NCBI RefSeq assembly: GCF_000346485.2
Contig: NZ_KQ976354.1
Location: 927,031 to 991,030 of the forward strand
Length of the DNA: 64,000 nucleotides
Direction of reading: 5' to 3'
DNA from: Scytonema hofmannii PCC 7110
GTDB taxonomy: Bacteria > Cyanobacteriota > Cyanobacteriia > Cyanobacteriales > Nostocaceae
Position 1 is the stretch's first letter, and the number at the start of each line of letters is the position of its first letter. Below the pieces are notes generated by a model that saw nothing but the letters and a program-made list of their open reading frames with translations, did no database searches and was not told where the DNA came from. Of this stretch, positions 56,401-64,000 are shown one piece after another. The translations under genes and the position numbers were made by a program.

Positions 56401-58036
56401 TCGATTGCGCTAAGTCGTAAGTGAATGCAGCAGCCTGACCGCCGTTGCTCCCAACGGTGCGTAATGAGACAGCAGGATTTGTGGTTGCTGTTGTCGCATT
56501 TGTGTAAAGCGTGGCAATACTAGTCGCTCCGTTTAAAGTATAGCGATCGGCGGTTCCATGGAACTGCATAGTCTGGTTGACGATTCCATTACCTGCGGGC
56601 TTTGAAGTGTCTGCTAACAAATAGCCGTTTGAAAGGGTGTTACCTGTATCTGTCAGCCCAAGCAAACTAGCAAGCTGTTTGTCAGGACGCATCGCGATGA
56701 GATTGCCACCACCGTTCACCCAATTAGTAAACATTGTTACCTGTTGGGACGAGAGACCTAGATCGGTAAGGATGACAACATCATAGTTTGCAAGTGTTGT
56801 TGCTGAAACTGCTGAAATATTACTAACATTGAAAGAGTTGAGTCCTTCAGTTCGGAGAATTTCAGCATAGTAATCTCCAAAGGGATTAGATGCACTGGTG
56901 ACGATGAGAATTGGTCCACCTGGTGGTGATGGTATTGATGCAATCAGTGTCTTTTTGGAAGAAGTTACACGATCTGAATTGATTAAAGCTTGAGATTTTT
57001 GGCTTTTTTGTTGATTTTTCTGTTCTTTAACTTTGGCTGGGATTGGAATTAGCTGTTTTTGTTGAAATTTTACTACATCCCACAGAATGAGCTCAGACGC
57101 TTCGTCTCCAGTGGCTAAAAGATTGCTGTCTGTAGGGCTAAAAGCAACTCCGGTAATTGCTTTCTTGTTACCATGAAGGCTACCAAGCGGTACACCCGTT
57201 GGTATATTCCATAGGAAAACTTTGTTTTCGTCGCCACCTCCAGCTAAAACGGTTCCATTTGGGCTAAAGGCTAATGTTTTAATTCGTTTTGTTGGTCCTC
57301 TTAGAACTTGATTCTCATTGCCATTTGCAACATTCCAAAGTCTGACAGTACCATCTTTGCTAGCACTTGCCAAAAGAGTTCCATTTGGACTAAAAGCAAC
57401 GGAAGTGACTCCACCCTTATGACCGAGTAAAACTTTGCGTTTTTTACCAGTTTCTGTATCCCATAAAATGATTGTAGTATCTTCACTTCCGCTTGCTACG
57501 ATCTTGCCATCTGGGCTGACAGCATCAGTATTGACAAAGCCAACGTGTCCTTCAAGAACGTGAATTAGCTTTCCAGTTTTTGCATTCCACACAGTACTCC
57601 GGGTATCCTCTCCTCCAGTGACCCAAAAATTCCCGTCTGGACTGACAGCAATTGTCCTAGTTGGATTTTCGTGTGCTTGGAGAAGATTGATTTGTTCTGT
57701 CGTGACTGGGTCCCATATTCGAGCTACGCTATCTCTACCCACACTAGCTAAGGTATTGTTTTGTGGATTGAAGACAACTCCGGTGACAGGGGTATTTAGA
57801 TGTCCTGGTAGGGTTCTTTTTTCTTTCCCAGTATCGGAGTCAAATACTAAGACTCGACCATCCTTAATCCCAGTCGCTAGGTTTTGTCCATCCCGACTAA
57901 AAGCGATCGCAGTTACGCCTACATCATCGTTTGATGATACGTTTTGTGCTAGGGTATAGCCATTTACTTGACTAAAGAAGAGTGCTAGTAGTAGGCTACA
58001 GCAAAAAAGAGACAAGTACTTTATATATCGTCTCAT
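53498..58036 (-). CDS. Giant secreted protein: WD40, deacetylase-like, Ig and DUF4082 modules
   Basis: 1512 residues. A signal peptide (1-30) is followed by a WD40 propeller (about 38-325, seven repeats such as GHKGGVTSVAFSPNGTLLAS), a Rossmann-like ThuA/amidotransferase-type domain (about 370-590, PILIVTSASNPFGDYY), a polysaccharide-deacetylase-like domain (about 615-900, VVLMTGDDHGNGG, FEIALHVTTNC), then Ig, DUF4082, Ig and DUF4082 modules to the end. The exported WD40 plus deacetylase-like combination is unusual. DUF4082/Ig modules are close copies of those in the neighbouring gene. Modification of surface polysaccharide is inferred. Confidence 0.8.
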   Translation of the reverse strand: MRRYIKYLSLFCCSLLLALFFSQVNGYTLAQNVSSNDDVGVTAIAFSRDGQNLATGIKDGRVLVFDSDTGKEKRTLPGHLNTPVTGVVFNPQNNTLASVGRDSVARIWDPVTTEQINLLQAHENPTRTIAVSPDGNFWVTGGEDTRSTVWNAKTGKLIHVLEGHVGFVNTDAVSPDGKIVASGSEDTTIILWDTETGKKRKVLLGHKGGVTSVAFSPNGTLLASASKDGTVRLWNVANGNENQVLRGPTKRIKTLAFSPNGTVLAGGGDENKVFLWNIPTGVPLGSLHGNKKAITGVAFSPTDSNLLATGDEASELILWDVVKFQQKQLIPIPAKVKEQKNQQKSQKSQALINSDRVTSSKKTLIASIPSPPGGPILIVTSASNPFGDYYAEILRTEGLNSFNVSNISAVSATTLANYDVVILTDLGLSSQQVTMFTNWVNGGGNLIAMRPDKQLASLLGLTDTGNTLSNGYLLADTSKPAGNGIVNQTMQFHGTADRYTLNGATSIATLYTNATTATTNPAVSLRTVGSNGGQAAAFTYDLAQSIVYTRQGNPAWAGQERDGFSPIRSDDLFFGDSQPDWVDLNKVAIPQADEQQRLLANLIITMNLSKKPLPRFWYFPHGKKAVVLMTGDDHGNGGTGPRFDQFNASSPAGCSVENWECIRGTSYVFPTSSMPLTNAQAAAYDAQGFEIALHVTTNCTDFTPASLQTVYTQQLSNFANKYPSLPAPVTQRHHCLVWSDWSSTPEVELSQGIRLNTTFYYWPPSWILDRPGFFTGSGMPMRLTEQDGTVIDVYEANTQMTDESGQSYPYTIDTLLDRALGSEGYYGVFNVNAHTDTGNSSVSNAVVNSAKTRGVPIVSAQQILTWLDGRDSSSFNSLVWNNGTLSFTIAKGAGANGLQAMLPNQFSGAPLNSITRNGTPVTYTTETIKGIVYARFSGDTGSYVATYAADTVPPTVTSTTPSNNATNVAIGTSVTATFNEAISPATINTNTFELRNPANTVVPATVTYNETNRTATLIPTSPLAGNTTYTATLKGGTTEPRIKDLAGNALAANYTWSFTTGNLPCPNEQPCSIWNNSAAPNNPSEADSSSVEVGVKFRSDLTGYITGIRFYKGSSNTGTHVGTLWSSTGQQLARATFSNETSSGWQQVNFSSPVAIAANTVYVASYHTNVGRYASDPNFFANSGVDNPPLRALRNGVSGANGVYIYSSNPTFPTDSYRSSNYWVDVVFTTSIAPDTTPPTVTASTPVNGTTGVTTSTIITATFSESIDATTINTNTFELRNANNTLIPASVTYDTGNRTATLTPSSPLATATTYTATLKGGSTDPRVKDQSGNALAQNYTWSFTTSSSSSVSIWSNTATPSTVTTNDPSAVELGVKFRSSQNGYIQGLRFYKGLQNTGTHVGTLWSSSGQQLATATFINETASGWQEVNFATPVEITANTVYVASYHTNVGFYSKNENYFTNSGVNNPPLYAFRNGESGSNGIYSYSANPVFPTSTYQSSNYWVDVIFSTTP

Positions 58037-58264
58037 AATCTCATATCCTGATTTTTTGTTATGTGAAATGAATAATTAACCGCAGATGAACGCAGATGCA
58101 CGCAGATGAAATCTCTTGATGTAAGGGGTCTAATGTTAAAAATTGAAAAAAATGTAGAGACTAAGCATGGCTAGTCTTTAGGGATTTCCAAGAAATAAAT
58201 TACTCAATCTTGTGGTACGGGCGTCCCCGCCCGTTCTATACTCATGACGTTTAATGTGTAAATT
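58037..58264. other. Intergenic region with dispersed repeats
   Basis: Holds three CGCAGATG units (58079-58108), related to the repeat inside the mannosidase gene, and a GC-rich hairpin ACGGGCG...CGCCCGT near 58216. No gene. Confidence 0.6.
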
Positions 58265-58834
58265 TCATCTGTTTAAAGTTTTTAAGGTTGGACTTTGCAA
58301 CTTTCTTTGCTTTATAGGTTGAGCAGGGTTACCTGCATAAATTGTCATCGGCTCTAAAGAATGCCCAGTCACACCACCAAGGGCTAGTACTGCTCCTAGT
58401 CCAACAGTCACTCCCGGTCCGATCGCGGACTTTGCAGCAATCCAGCTCCCTTCTTGAATGTAGATGGGGGCAGTTATCAATTTAAAATCCGGATGGCTCC
58501 AGTTATGATTGCCAGTACAAAGGTAGACGCCTTGGGAAAGGCAAACGTGGTTTTCGATGGTGACATGAGCTAAGTTGTCTATCCAAGTGTCTTCCCCAAT
58601 CCATACAAAATCACCTATTGTTAAACGCCAAGGAAACTTTACCCGCACTCCTGGTTTTACGCGAACACCTTGACCGATTTGTGCTCCAAAACGACGAAGC
58701 ACCCAAACTTTTATGCTAGAGAAAGGTATCACACGGCTTTCGACTAAGGGCGATCCCAGAAAATACCACAGAAGTTGTTTCCAGTAGGAAGCACCAGGGG
58801 TATAACTACCAAGGGAGTATCGATCTAAACGCAT
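58265..58834 (-). CDS. WcaF-type acyltransferase (left-handed beta-helix)
   Basis: 189 residues. Hexapeptide repeats (IGDFVWIGEDTWIDNLAHVT) and the NHNW/H loop GNHNWSHPDF with the catalytic His match the putative colanic-acid acetyltransferase WcaF family. It would transfer acetyl from acetyl-CoA to a sugar of the repeat unit. The N-terminal YSLGSYTPGASYWKQLLWYF is typical too. It is 43 bp downstream of the first GT4 gene and likely co-transcribed. Confidence 0.88.
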   Translation of the reverse strand: MRLDRYSLGSYTPGASYWKQLLWYFLGSPLVESRVIPFSSIKVWVLRRFGAQIGQGVRVKPGVRVKFPWRLTIGDFVWIGEDTWIDNLAHVTIENHVCLSQGVYLCTGNHNWSHPDFKLITAPIYIQEGSWIAAKSAIGPGVTVGLGAVLALGGVTGHSLEPMTIYAGNPAQPIKQRKLQSPTLKTLNR

Positions 58835-58877
58835 ATGGTAAACAATTAAGAAAAAAGATGAGGAATTGCCGCCCGAA

Positions 58878-60071
58878 TCAAAATTTTATGACTAAATCGG
58901 TTGACAAAGGCTGTTTGTTATAAATAGCTTTATAAGCTCTGGTTAACTTTTCAGCAGCACAATCCCAGGTATAGTTTTGGAATATGAAATGGCGAGCGCG
59001 GTTACCCATTGCTTTTGACATTTGAGGATGATTTAAACATTGAATCAAGCCATCAGCAATGCCATTAATATTGATATCCACAATAAGTGCTGCTTTAGCA
59101 ATTTCTGCTTCAGGAAAATTGCAGCCAGTCGTAATGACACATGGCAACCCTGAAGCCATACCTTCTAGGACAGACATACTAAAACCTTCTGAATATGAAG
59201 GTGCAACATATAAATTGGCTGCAGCAAGAGCTGCATATTTTAACGATCCTGTCAGCATACCTGTAAAGGTAACTGCATCTAAACACCCCACCTGCTTAAA
59301 AGCGGTTTTAACTTTAGGTAAGTATCCGATACTATCTGGACCCGCTACAACTAAATGAGTTTGTGGAAATTTTTTATGAACTTTTGCAAAGGCAGGTGCA
59401 AGTAAGTCTAAACCTTTTTTAGGGTCAATACGACCAAGAAACAAAATCAAAGTTTTATTGTATGTGGAAGGAAATTGCTGATAAAAAATTTCTGGTTCTG
59501 GTAAGCTGATAAATTCTTGGCTATGAACTCCATTAGGAACAACAACAGGGTTTTTTAATCCAAGAGACTTAACATGACTGGCTTCAGAATTAGCAATCAC
59601 TTGTATGGCTTTTGCTTTCTGAAGGGCTGGTTTTTCAACAAGATTAAAGTAAAGTTTCTTTTTCCAGGCTTTGTATGACATTGCCCAAGGCTCTAACATC
59701 CCGTGAGGGGTCATAACATATGGAACTCGATGCTGCTGACAGAGCCAATGAACAAAGGAAACAATTGGAGCAAAAATTGTATTGGTATGGACAATGTCGT
59801 AATCACTAATATGCTTTATAAGCCATTGAATTAAAGGTAAGCTAATAATAAAATCATTGCGATTCCAACAAGCAAAGTATTTGATTCTATAATTGTTCCC
59901 TTCTATCCATCTATTAAGAGGAACAGGGAGTTTCTCTGATTGATTAGCGTTTGTTGTGATGAAATCAACTTTAGTGCCAAAATTGCTCACTGATTCAACC
60001 AATTCTTTAACTGCCTTAGAAGTTCCACCATAATTGGAGCCAATATAAGGCGTGAAAATCAAAATTCTCAT
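58878..60071 (-). CDS. Glycosyltransferase family 4 (1)
   Basis: 397 residues, GT-B fold. N-terminal half with GSNYGGTSKAVKEL (acceptor side) and VMTPHGMLEPWAM; C-terminal half with LILFLGRIDPKKGLDLL and the donor-phosphate motif EGFSMSVLEGMASGLPCV (E-x7-E). Retaining transfer of a nucleotide-sugar to a lipid-linked glycan at the inner membrane is expected. Spaced 10 bp from the next gene on the strand, so one operon. Confidence 0.9.
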   Translation of the reverse strand: MRILIFTPYIGSNYGGTSKAVKELVESVSNFGTKVDFITTNANQSEKLPVPLNRWIEGNNYRIKYFACWNRNDFIISLPLIQWLIKHISDYDIVHTNTIFAPIVSFVHWLCQQHRVPYVMTPHGMLEPWAMSYKAWKKKLYFNLVEKPALQKAKAIQVIANSEASHVKSLGLKNPVVVPNGVHSQEFISLPEPEIFYQQFPSTYNKTLILFLGRIDPKKGLDLLAPAFAKVHKKFPQTHLVVAGPDSIGYLPKVKTAFKQVGCLDAVTFTGMLTGSLKYAALAAANLYVAPSYSEGFSMSVLEGMASGLPCVITTGCNFPEAEIAKAALIVDININGIADGLIQCLNHPQMSKAMGNRARHFIFQNYTWDCAAEKLTRAYKAIYNKQPLSTDLVIKF

Positions 60072-60081
60072 AACAAAATAT

Positions 60082-61254
60082 CTACCTATTTAAGGTTTTG
60101 TATGTAGCATGAATTGCCTTGAAAAGACCATCAGCAAAATTTTGAGGACTACATTTATCTACTATCTTTTGGCTTAATTGTCCCATTTTTATTCTTGAAG
60201 CTGAATCCATTTGATGGATAGTTAACAAAGCACGAGTTATATCTTGTTGACTTTCTGGATCGAACAGCAGACCATTTTGGCGATCGCAAACAAGTTCACG
60301 AGCAGCTCCTACGGTATAACTACATAAGATTGGTAGCCCAGCTGCACAAGCTTCGTTAACGACTAAACCCCACTGTTCTTGCAACGCAGGATGTACAAAA
60401 GCGTTAGCTAATCCATACCAATATCCAATTGCTTGATAAGCAATAAAACCGGGTAAATGAACACAGTCCTGTAGTTTGTTTTCTCGGATTAGATTGCGAA
60501 TATATGGTTCTTCTTCTCCACTACCACAAATCACAAGATCCCAAGCTTGTTTGGTACCAATTTGGTGGTAGTAAGTGGCGAAAGCTTTTACAAGACGGGA
60601 TACATTTTTGCGTTGGAGCAACCGAGTCACAACAATGAAATAAGGTTTGGTGGGAATTCCAGGGTGTTTTTGCCTTGTCAAAGATTGCTCGAACCTTGCC
60701 GTTCGAGCAATCTCTGTGAAATAATCGTTATCAACCGCATCGTAACCTAGAAAAATTTGTTCTTGAGGAAAACCTAGCTTCGTTAGATAATCACGGTGTA
60801 GTTCTCCACCAACAAGTGCAGCATCATACTTTCTGATATAAAGCCAAAATTTGAGTTGCTCTTTCCACCATTGCCGTGTTTCATCATCCCACTTTGTTTC
60901 ACTCATCACAATGGCTGGTACTTGTTCGCGTTTACACCACGTTAATGCCGCACGCGATATGGGAAATCCCCATCCAGGGATAACAACAATGTCTGGCTGA
61001 AGATGATTAAGAAAAAAAGGTATTAAAGAAGCAGCATTTTCTTGGATGTCGGTGAAGGAATCAGTTTTAGAGACAAGTGTTTCTAAAGGAAATGTTATTT
61101 CACGCTTTAAGTCCCCCCAAGGATGTTCTAAGGTATTATCTGTAACTTGAACTGCTGTTAAACACCACCCTTTTTGTTGACAAGCAGAATGTGCAGCACG
61201 CAGTCTAGCAGCATGATAGCTACCAACGTTCATAAATAGTATAACGATATGCAT
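60082..61254 (-). CDS. Glycosyltransferase family 4 (2)
   Basis: 390 residues, GT-B. TRLLQRKNVSRLVKAFATY and the E-x7-E region HPALQEQWGLVVNEACAAGL identify the GT4 nucleotide-sugar site. The N-terminus MHIVILFMNVGSYHAARL is in line with related cyanobacterial exopolysaccharide transferases. Sugar and acceptor unknown. Same operon-like run. Confidence 0.88.
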   Translation of the reverse strand: MHIVILFMNVGSYHAARLRAAHSACQQKGWCLTAVQVTDNTLEHPWGDLKREITFPLETLVSKTDSFTDIQENAASLIPFFLNHLQPDIVVIPGWGFPISRAALTWCKREQVPAIVMSETKWDDETRQWWKEQLKFWLYIRKYDAALVGGELHRDYLTKLGFPQEQIFLGYDAVDNDYFTEIARTARFEQSLTRQKHPGIPTKPYFIVVTRLLQRKNVSRLVKAFATYYHQIGTKQAWDLVICGSGEEEPYIRNLIRENKLQDCVHLPGFIAYQAIGYWYGLANAFVHPALQEQWGLVVNEACAAGLPILCSYTVGAARELVCDRQNGLLFDPESQQDITRALLTIHQMDSASRIKMGQLSQKIVDKCSPQNFADGLFKAIHATYKTLNR

Positions 61255-61300
61255 TTCTCTCGGAAAAATAGAGTGTAATGGTCTTAAAGGTTTAAATTTC

Positions 61301-62407
61301 CTAGTTTTTTAAAACTTTGTGAAAGACTTCCTGATATTTTTTGACATACAATTCATTACTAAAGCGGTTGCGAATCATCTCTCTTGAACTGAATTGAAAT
61401 TTTTGATAGATGTCATTATGTTTTATTACCTGTAAACAATATTCTGCTAGTTCATTAACATTATGTTCTTGAATTAAATAACCATTTTCTTGATGAACTA
61501 AAACAGAGTTGGTTCCACCTTCTAAGACAGAAGCAACCACTGGAATACCATAACCCATTGCTTCCATGACTGTACGACCAAAAGCATCAGAATTGGAGTT
61601 AAATAACAATAAGTCTATAGCTTGATAAAAAGTCTCTATTTCCTTTTGCCAACCCAAAAATTTAACTTTCTTAGTTATCCCTAAATTATGAGCGAGTTCT
61701 TCCAACTCTTGACGGAGCGGACCATCACCAGCAATCAGGAAAAAGACATTTGGATAAGATTGAGAAACTTTGGCGCAAACCTGCAAAAAAACATCAAATC
61801 GCTTTCGCTCAATCAGCCAACCAGCATTACCAATCACAAAAGCGCGATCGGGAATTCCAAGAGTTTGACGAATTAACAGTTTTTTATCTTTGCTAACTAA
61901 CGGTTGTAGCTGAGTTGAATTCTCAATTAAGTGTAATTTATGTTTGAGAAAAGGTGCTATCTGCGCGGTTTGCTCGAGTAGATAAGGCGAATGACAAATA
62001 ATTGCATCATAATCATTACCAAAATATTTATAAAAGACTTTCCATCTTAATAAATTGGGATTATTATATTTATGACAAAAATGAATGCCAAGTATTTTTT
62101 TATGTTTATTACCTTTTATACTGAGACAACCGGTTAGGGTGGGACCTGTGACTAAAATGATGTCGCCTGAAAAGCGCTGAATTTTTCGTTTTAAAGAGAG
62201 GTGAGACTTATAACCAAAAGTTCCTTTATAGGAGTTATCTTCTACAGGTATATTTAAAGTTGTAAATATTTGTTGACCAGAACCTGAAGGTGTGACGCTT
62301 TGTATCTCCCACTTGATACCTTTATTCTGAGTTTCATTGACTAAAATGTAGGCAGCTTTTTCCATGCCTCCAAGGTTTAAACACTGAATTAAATTGAGAA
62401 TTTTCAT
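61301..62407 (-). CDS. Glycosyltransferase family 4 (3)
   Basis: 368 residues, GT-B. N-terminal LIQCLNLGGMEKAAYILVNE, donor motif NSNSDAFGRTVMEAMGYGIP (E at the second E-x7-E position), and VIGNAGWLIERKRFDVFLQV. It is 15 bp from the polymerase gene and 46 bp from the second GT4 gene. Confidence 0.9.
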   Translation of the reverse strand: MKILNLIQCLNLGGMEKAAYILVNETQNKGIKWEIQSVTPSGSGQQIFTTLNIPVEDNSYKGTFGYKSHLSLKRKIQRFSGDIILVTGPTLTGCLSIKGNKHKKILGIHFCHKYNNPNLLRWKVFYKYFGNDYDAIICHSPYLLEQTAQIAPFLKHKLHLIENSTQLQPLVSKDKKLLIRQTLGIPDRAFVIGNAGWLIERKRFDVFLQVCAKVSQSYPNVFFLIAGDGPLRQELEELAHNLGITKKVKFLGWQKEIETFYQAIDLLLFNSNSDAFGRTVMEAMGYGIPVVASVLEGGTNSVLVHQENGYLIQEHNVNELAEYCLQVIKHNDIYQKFQFSSREMIRNRFSNELYVKKYQEVFHKVLKN

Positions 62408-62422
62408 ATTTTAATACTGAAT

Positions 62423-63712
62423 TTATCTGTCAAAATTTTGTGATTGAATATACGAAAAATGATTCTTTTTTCTAGCATATAAAGCTACCAAACCTATAAA
62501 AATAGCTTGAAAGATAGCCTCTTGTAGAAATCTTCCTATACCATGTGTTAGACCAACCATTGCAGGACTTACGAGTCCCATATAAAGAATTCTACTAAAA
62601 GTACTTTTTTGATAAACAGATGATATCCAAAGATGCTTGAATAGGTAGGCTATCAATCCAAAAGTAAAGCATCCAAAGTAACTAAATTCTATAAAAGAAT
62701 CGCCAACGCCAGTTATAGTGTAACCGTTAGGTATAGTATAACCATAGAAAGAGGAAAGATACTCAACATACTTATCAAATAAGTTCACTTGTAAAGATTT
62801 TTTTAATTCAAAACCGACAATTTGTCCGGGTACATATTGAAATATAATGCTATCCCAATAACCAGAACCAAAACCATATAAACCTGTACGTTCTACTACG
62901 TCCATCAATAATGCTGCATTTCTGATTTCTAAAAGCTCTCCTTTTAATAACTGGTTAAATGCCTTTTGCGCGATCGCTGAGACTGCTTGCCAATTACCGC
63001 TAAAAACTAAATTCCAAAAACCACTACGTACTTCACCAAATAGAGGAATCAGAATAGTCATGAAGATTAAAGCGGTAATAACTGACCATCTTGGTGGTAT
63101 TAAGCGACGACCCATCCATAATGAAAGACCTATGATAATGATCAGCGTCATTGTCGGTTGACGACGACCACCAAGAACACTTTGTAATAGAGGCCAACTA
63201 GAAATTGCTGCACAAGTTAGATTAAGAACATTAGGACGCTTCAATAATTGCAACAGAAAAATGGCGAAAGCAATATTTATAACCTGACCTAAAAAAAGAT
63301 ATATGGTTGCTGGTCCTGTCCAGTTACCATTCGCTGCAGTTTGAACAGCAGTACGAGAAAGTAAAAAATTAAAGAAATAGCCCTGAGCCATCAAAGCTAT
63401 TCCTCCTATAAACAACTTACGCTCATCAATCGCAATATTTAAATTTGACAACCAATTTCTATTCGGCTTCATCTCATAGCCGATGAAACAAGCAGCAGCA
63501 CACATAGTTGAAAATAATAAGACTCGTTCTACAGATGCTAGAGATGCTGCACCTGGATTACTTATTAAGGCAAACGCTTGAGGTAGGAAAAAGGAAACAA
63601 ACATACTACCCATAAAAAATGGATATTGGTAAATTCGTTCTACACGAATCACTCCCCAACCTAACAAACTGATGCAAACTATAATAAATAAATTTTGATA
63701 CAATTCAGTCAT
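62423..63712 (-). CDS. O-antigen/exopolysaccharide polymerase-like protein (Wzy type)
   Basis: 429 residues with about eleven membrane helices and one large periplasmic loop (about 240-320), the usual layout of Wzy-type polymerases. VLGGRRQPTMTLIIIIGLSL and LFGEVRSGFWN hold the Arg residues typical of the family. It is first on the strand of the operon-like run with three GT4 genes. No flippase (Wzx) or chain-length protein (Wzz) is in the window. Function assigned from topology and context more than sequence. Confidence 0.75.
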   Translation of the reverse strand: MTELYQNLFIIVCISLLGWGVIRVERIYQYPFFMGSMFVSFFLPQAFALISNPGAASLASVERVLLFSTMCAAACFIGYEMKPNRNWLSNLNIAIDERKLFIGGIALMAQGYFFNFLLSRTAVQTAANGNWTGPATIYLFLGQVINIAFAIFLLQLLKRPNVLNLTCAAISSWPLLQSVLGGRRQPTMTLIIIIGLSLWMGRRLIPPRWSVITALIFMTILIPLFGEVRSGFWNLVFSGNWQAVSAIAQKAFNQLLKGELLEIRNAALLMDVVERTGLYGFGSGYWDSIIFQYVPGQIVGFELKKSLQVNLFDKYVEYLSSFYGYTIPNGYTITGVGDSFIEFSYFGCFTFGLIAYLFKHLWISSVYQKSTFSRILYMGLVSPAMVGLTHGIGRFLQEAIFQAIFIGLVALYARKKNHFSYIQSQNFDR

Positions 63713-64000
63713 TAAAGTAATATTACTCTCTCAATTTCTGTAAAACATCATCTTCTTTTTCTCTTCCTCTTACTTTGCGCTCTTTGCGTCTTTGCGGTTT
63801 TTTTCACTCGTCAATTGTTAGTTAATAAACTACTAGAGTGTCAATAGTGTTTTGAAGGGTTCGTAGTTGCGCTGTCTTCGCGCTTAGCGCAACTACGAAC
63901 TTAAATTAGTAACCCTCAATTTAAACTTGACAGAGTACTACCTGCCTCAGTTTATTTTCTGATTCTTGCATTAAATTATCTAAATACTCTTGCGTGTTAG
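63713..64000. other. Upstream region of the polysaccharide operon with hairpin
   Basis: No gene seen to the window edge. A perfect 15-base inverted repeat (GTTCGTAGTTGCGCT at 63859-63873 and complement at 63886-63900, 12-base loop) and a copy of the CTCTTTGCGTCTTTGCGG repeat near 63780 are present. The promoter of the cluster should lie between 63713 and 63860. Confidence 0.5.

Noticed and set aside
1-64000. tRNA, rRNA and known riboswitches
   Set aside because: I looked for cloverleaf-type and rRNA-like sequences on both strands and found none I could support.

Overview
The window looks like chromosomal DNA from a filamentous, probably heterocystous cyanobacterium (Nostocales type). The GCGATCGC octamer (HIP1) occurs many times, inside genes as well as between them. 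There are heptamer tandem repeats of the cyanobacterial STRR kind, many dispersed palindromes, and typical cyanobacterial families: a COP23-domain protein, XisH/XisI, a DnaK2-type chaperone, a CHASE2 histidine kinase with DUF928 and CHAT proteins, and two-partner secretion proteins. I saw no rRNA, tRNA or CRISPR array.

Layout. 1-13 kb: the 3' part of a GH38 alpha-mannosidase, a coiled-coil protein, two small membrane proteins (Pmp3 and YvlD types), a [2Fe-2S] ferredoxin, an alpha/beta hydrolase, a set of secreted cell-wall proteins (two sharing a new-looking domain, one of them an M23 peptidase, plus an SH3b protein), glgA and hemC. 12.8-16.4 kb: a HigBA-type toxin-antitoxin pair, a secreted serine protease with TPR repeats facing a COP23 protein, and a decayed hicB/vapC remnant. 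16.4-22.7 kb: dus, a heptamer-repeat block, dnaK, a membrane-anchored coiled-coil protein, a broken acetoacetate decarboxylase, a transposase remnant and a truncated prlF.

23-40.2 kb is the most interesting region. It starts with a two-component module (degenerate sensor, LuxR-type regulator, CHASE2 kinase), followed by a small secreted protein, a DUF928 protein, a TPR-CHAT protease divergent from a two-partner secretion exoprotein gene (tpsA), and a second, headless tpsA. A 55-codon ORF with a double-glycine leader lies just upstream of a C39-peptidase ABC transporter and hlyD. The locus is damaged: tpsA has a -1 frameshift in an A6 run, the second tpsA lacks its secretion domain, and hlyD is joined out of frame to a 5'-truncated tpsB exactly at a HIP1 octamer.

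40.2-48.9 kb is a mobile and defence-like island. It holds a 574-bp deletion-derivative transposon with 20-bp perfect ends, an IS630 element with an A7 slippery site, two xisI copies, intact and broken xisH, Uma2 nuclease copies, a start-less prlF, ribbon-helix-helix and AbrB regulators, and pentapeptide-repeat proteins. Several segments are duplicated and rearranged.

48.9-63.7 kb is an all-minus-strand surface-polysaccharide cluster: a WecA/MraY-type phosphoglycosyl transferase, two giant secreted modular proteins (DMF-ase-like, and WD40 plus deacetylase-like, both ending in DUF4082/Ig modules), a WcaF-type acetyltransferase, three GT4 glycosyltransferases and a Wzy-like polymerase.
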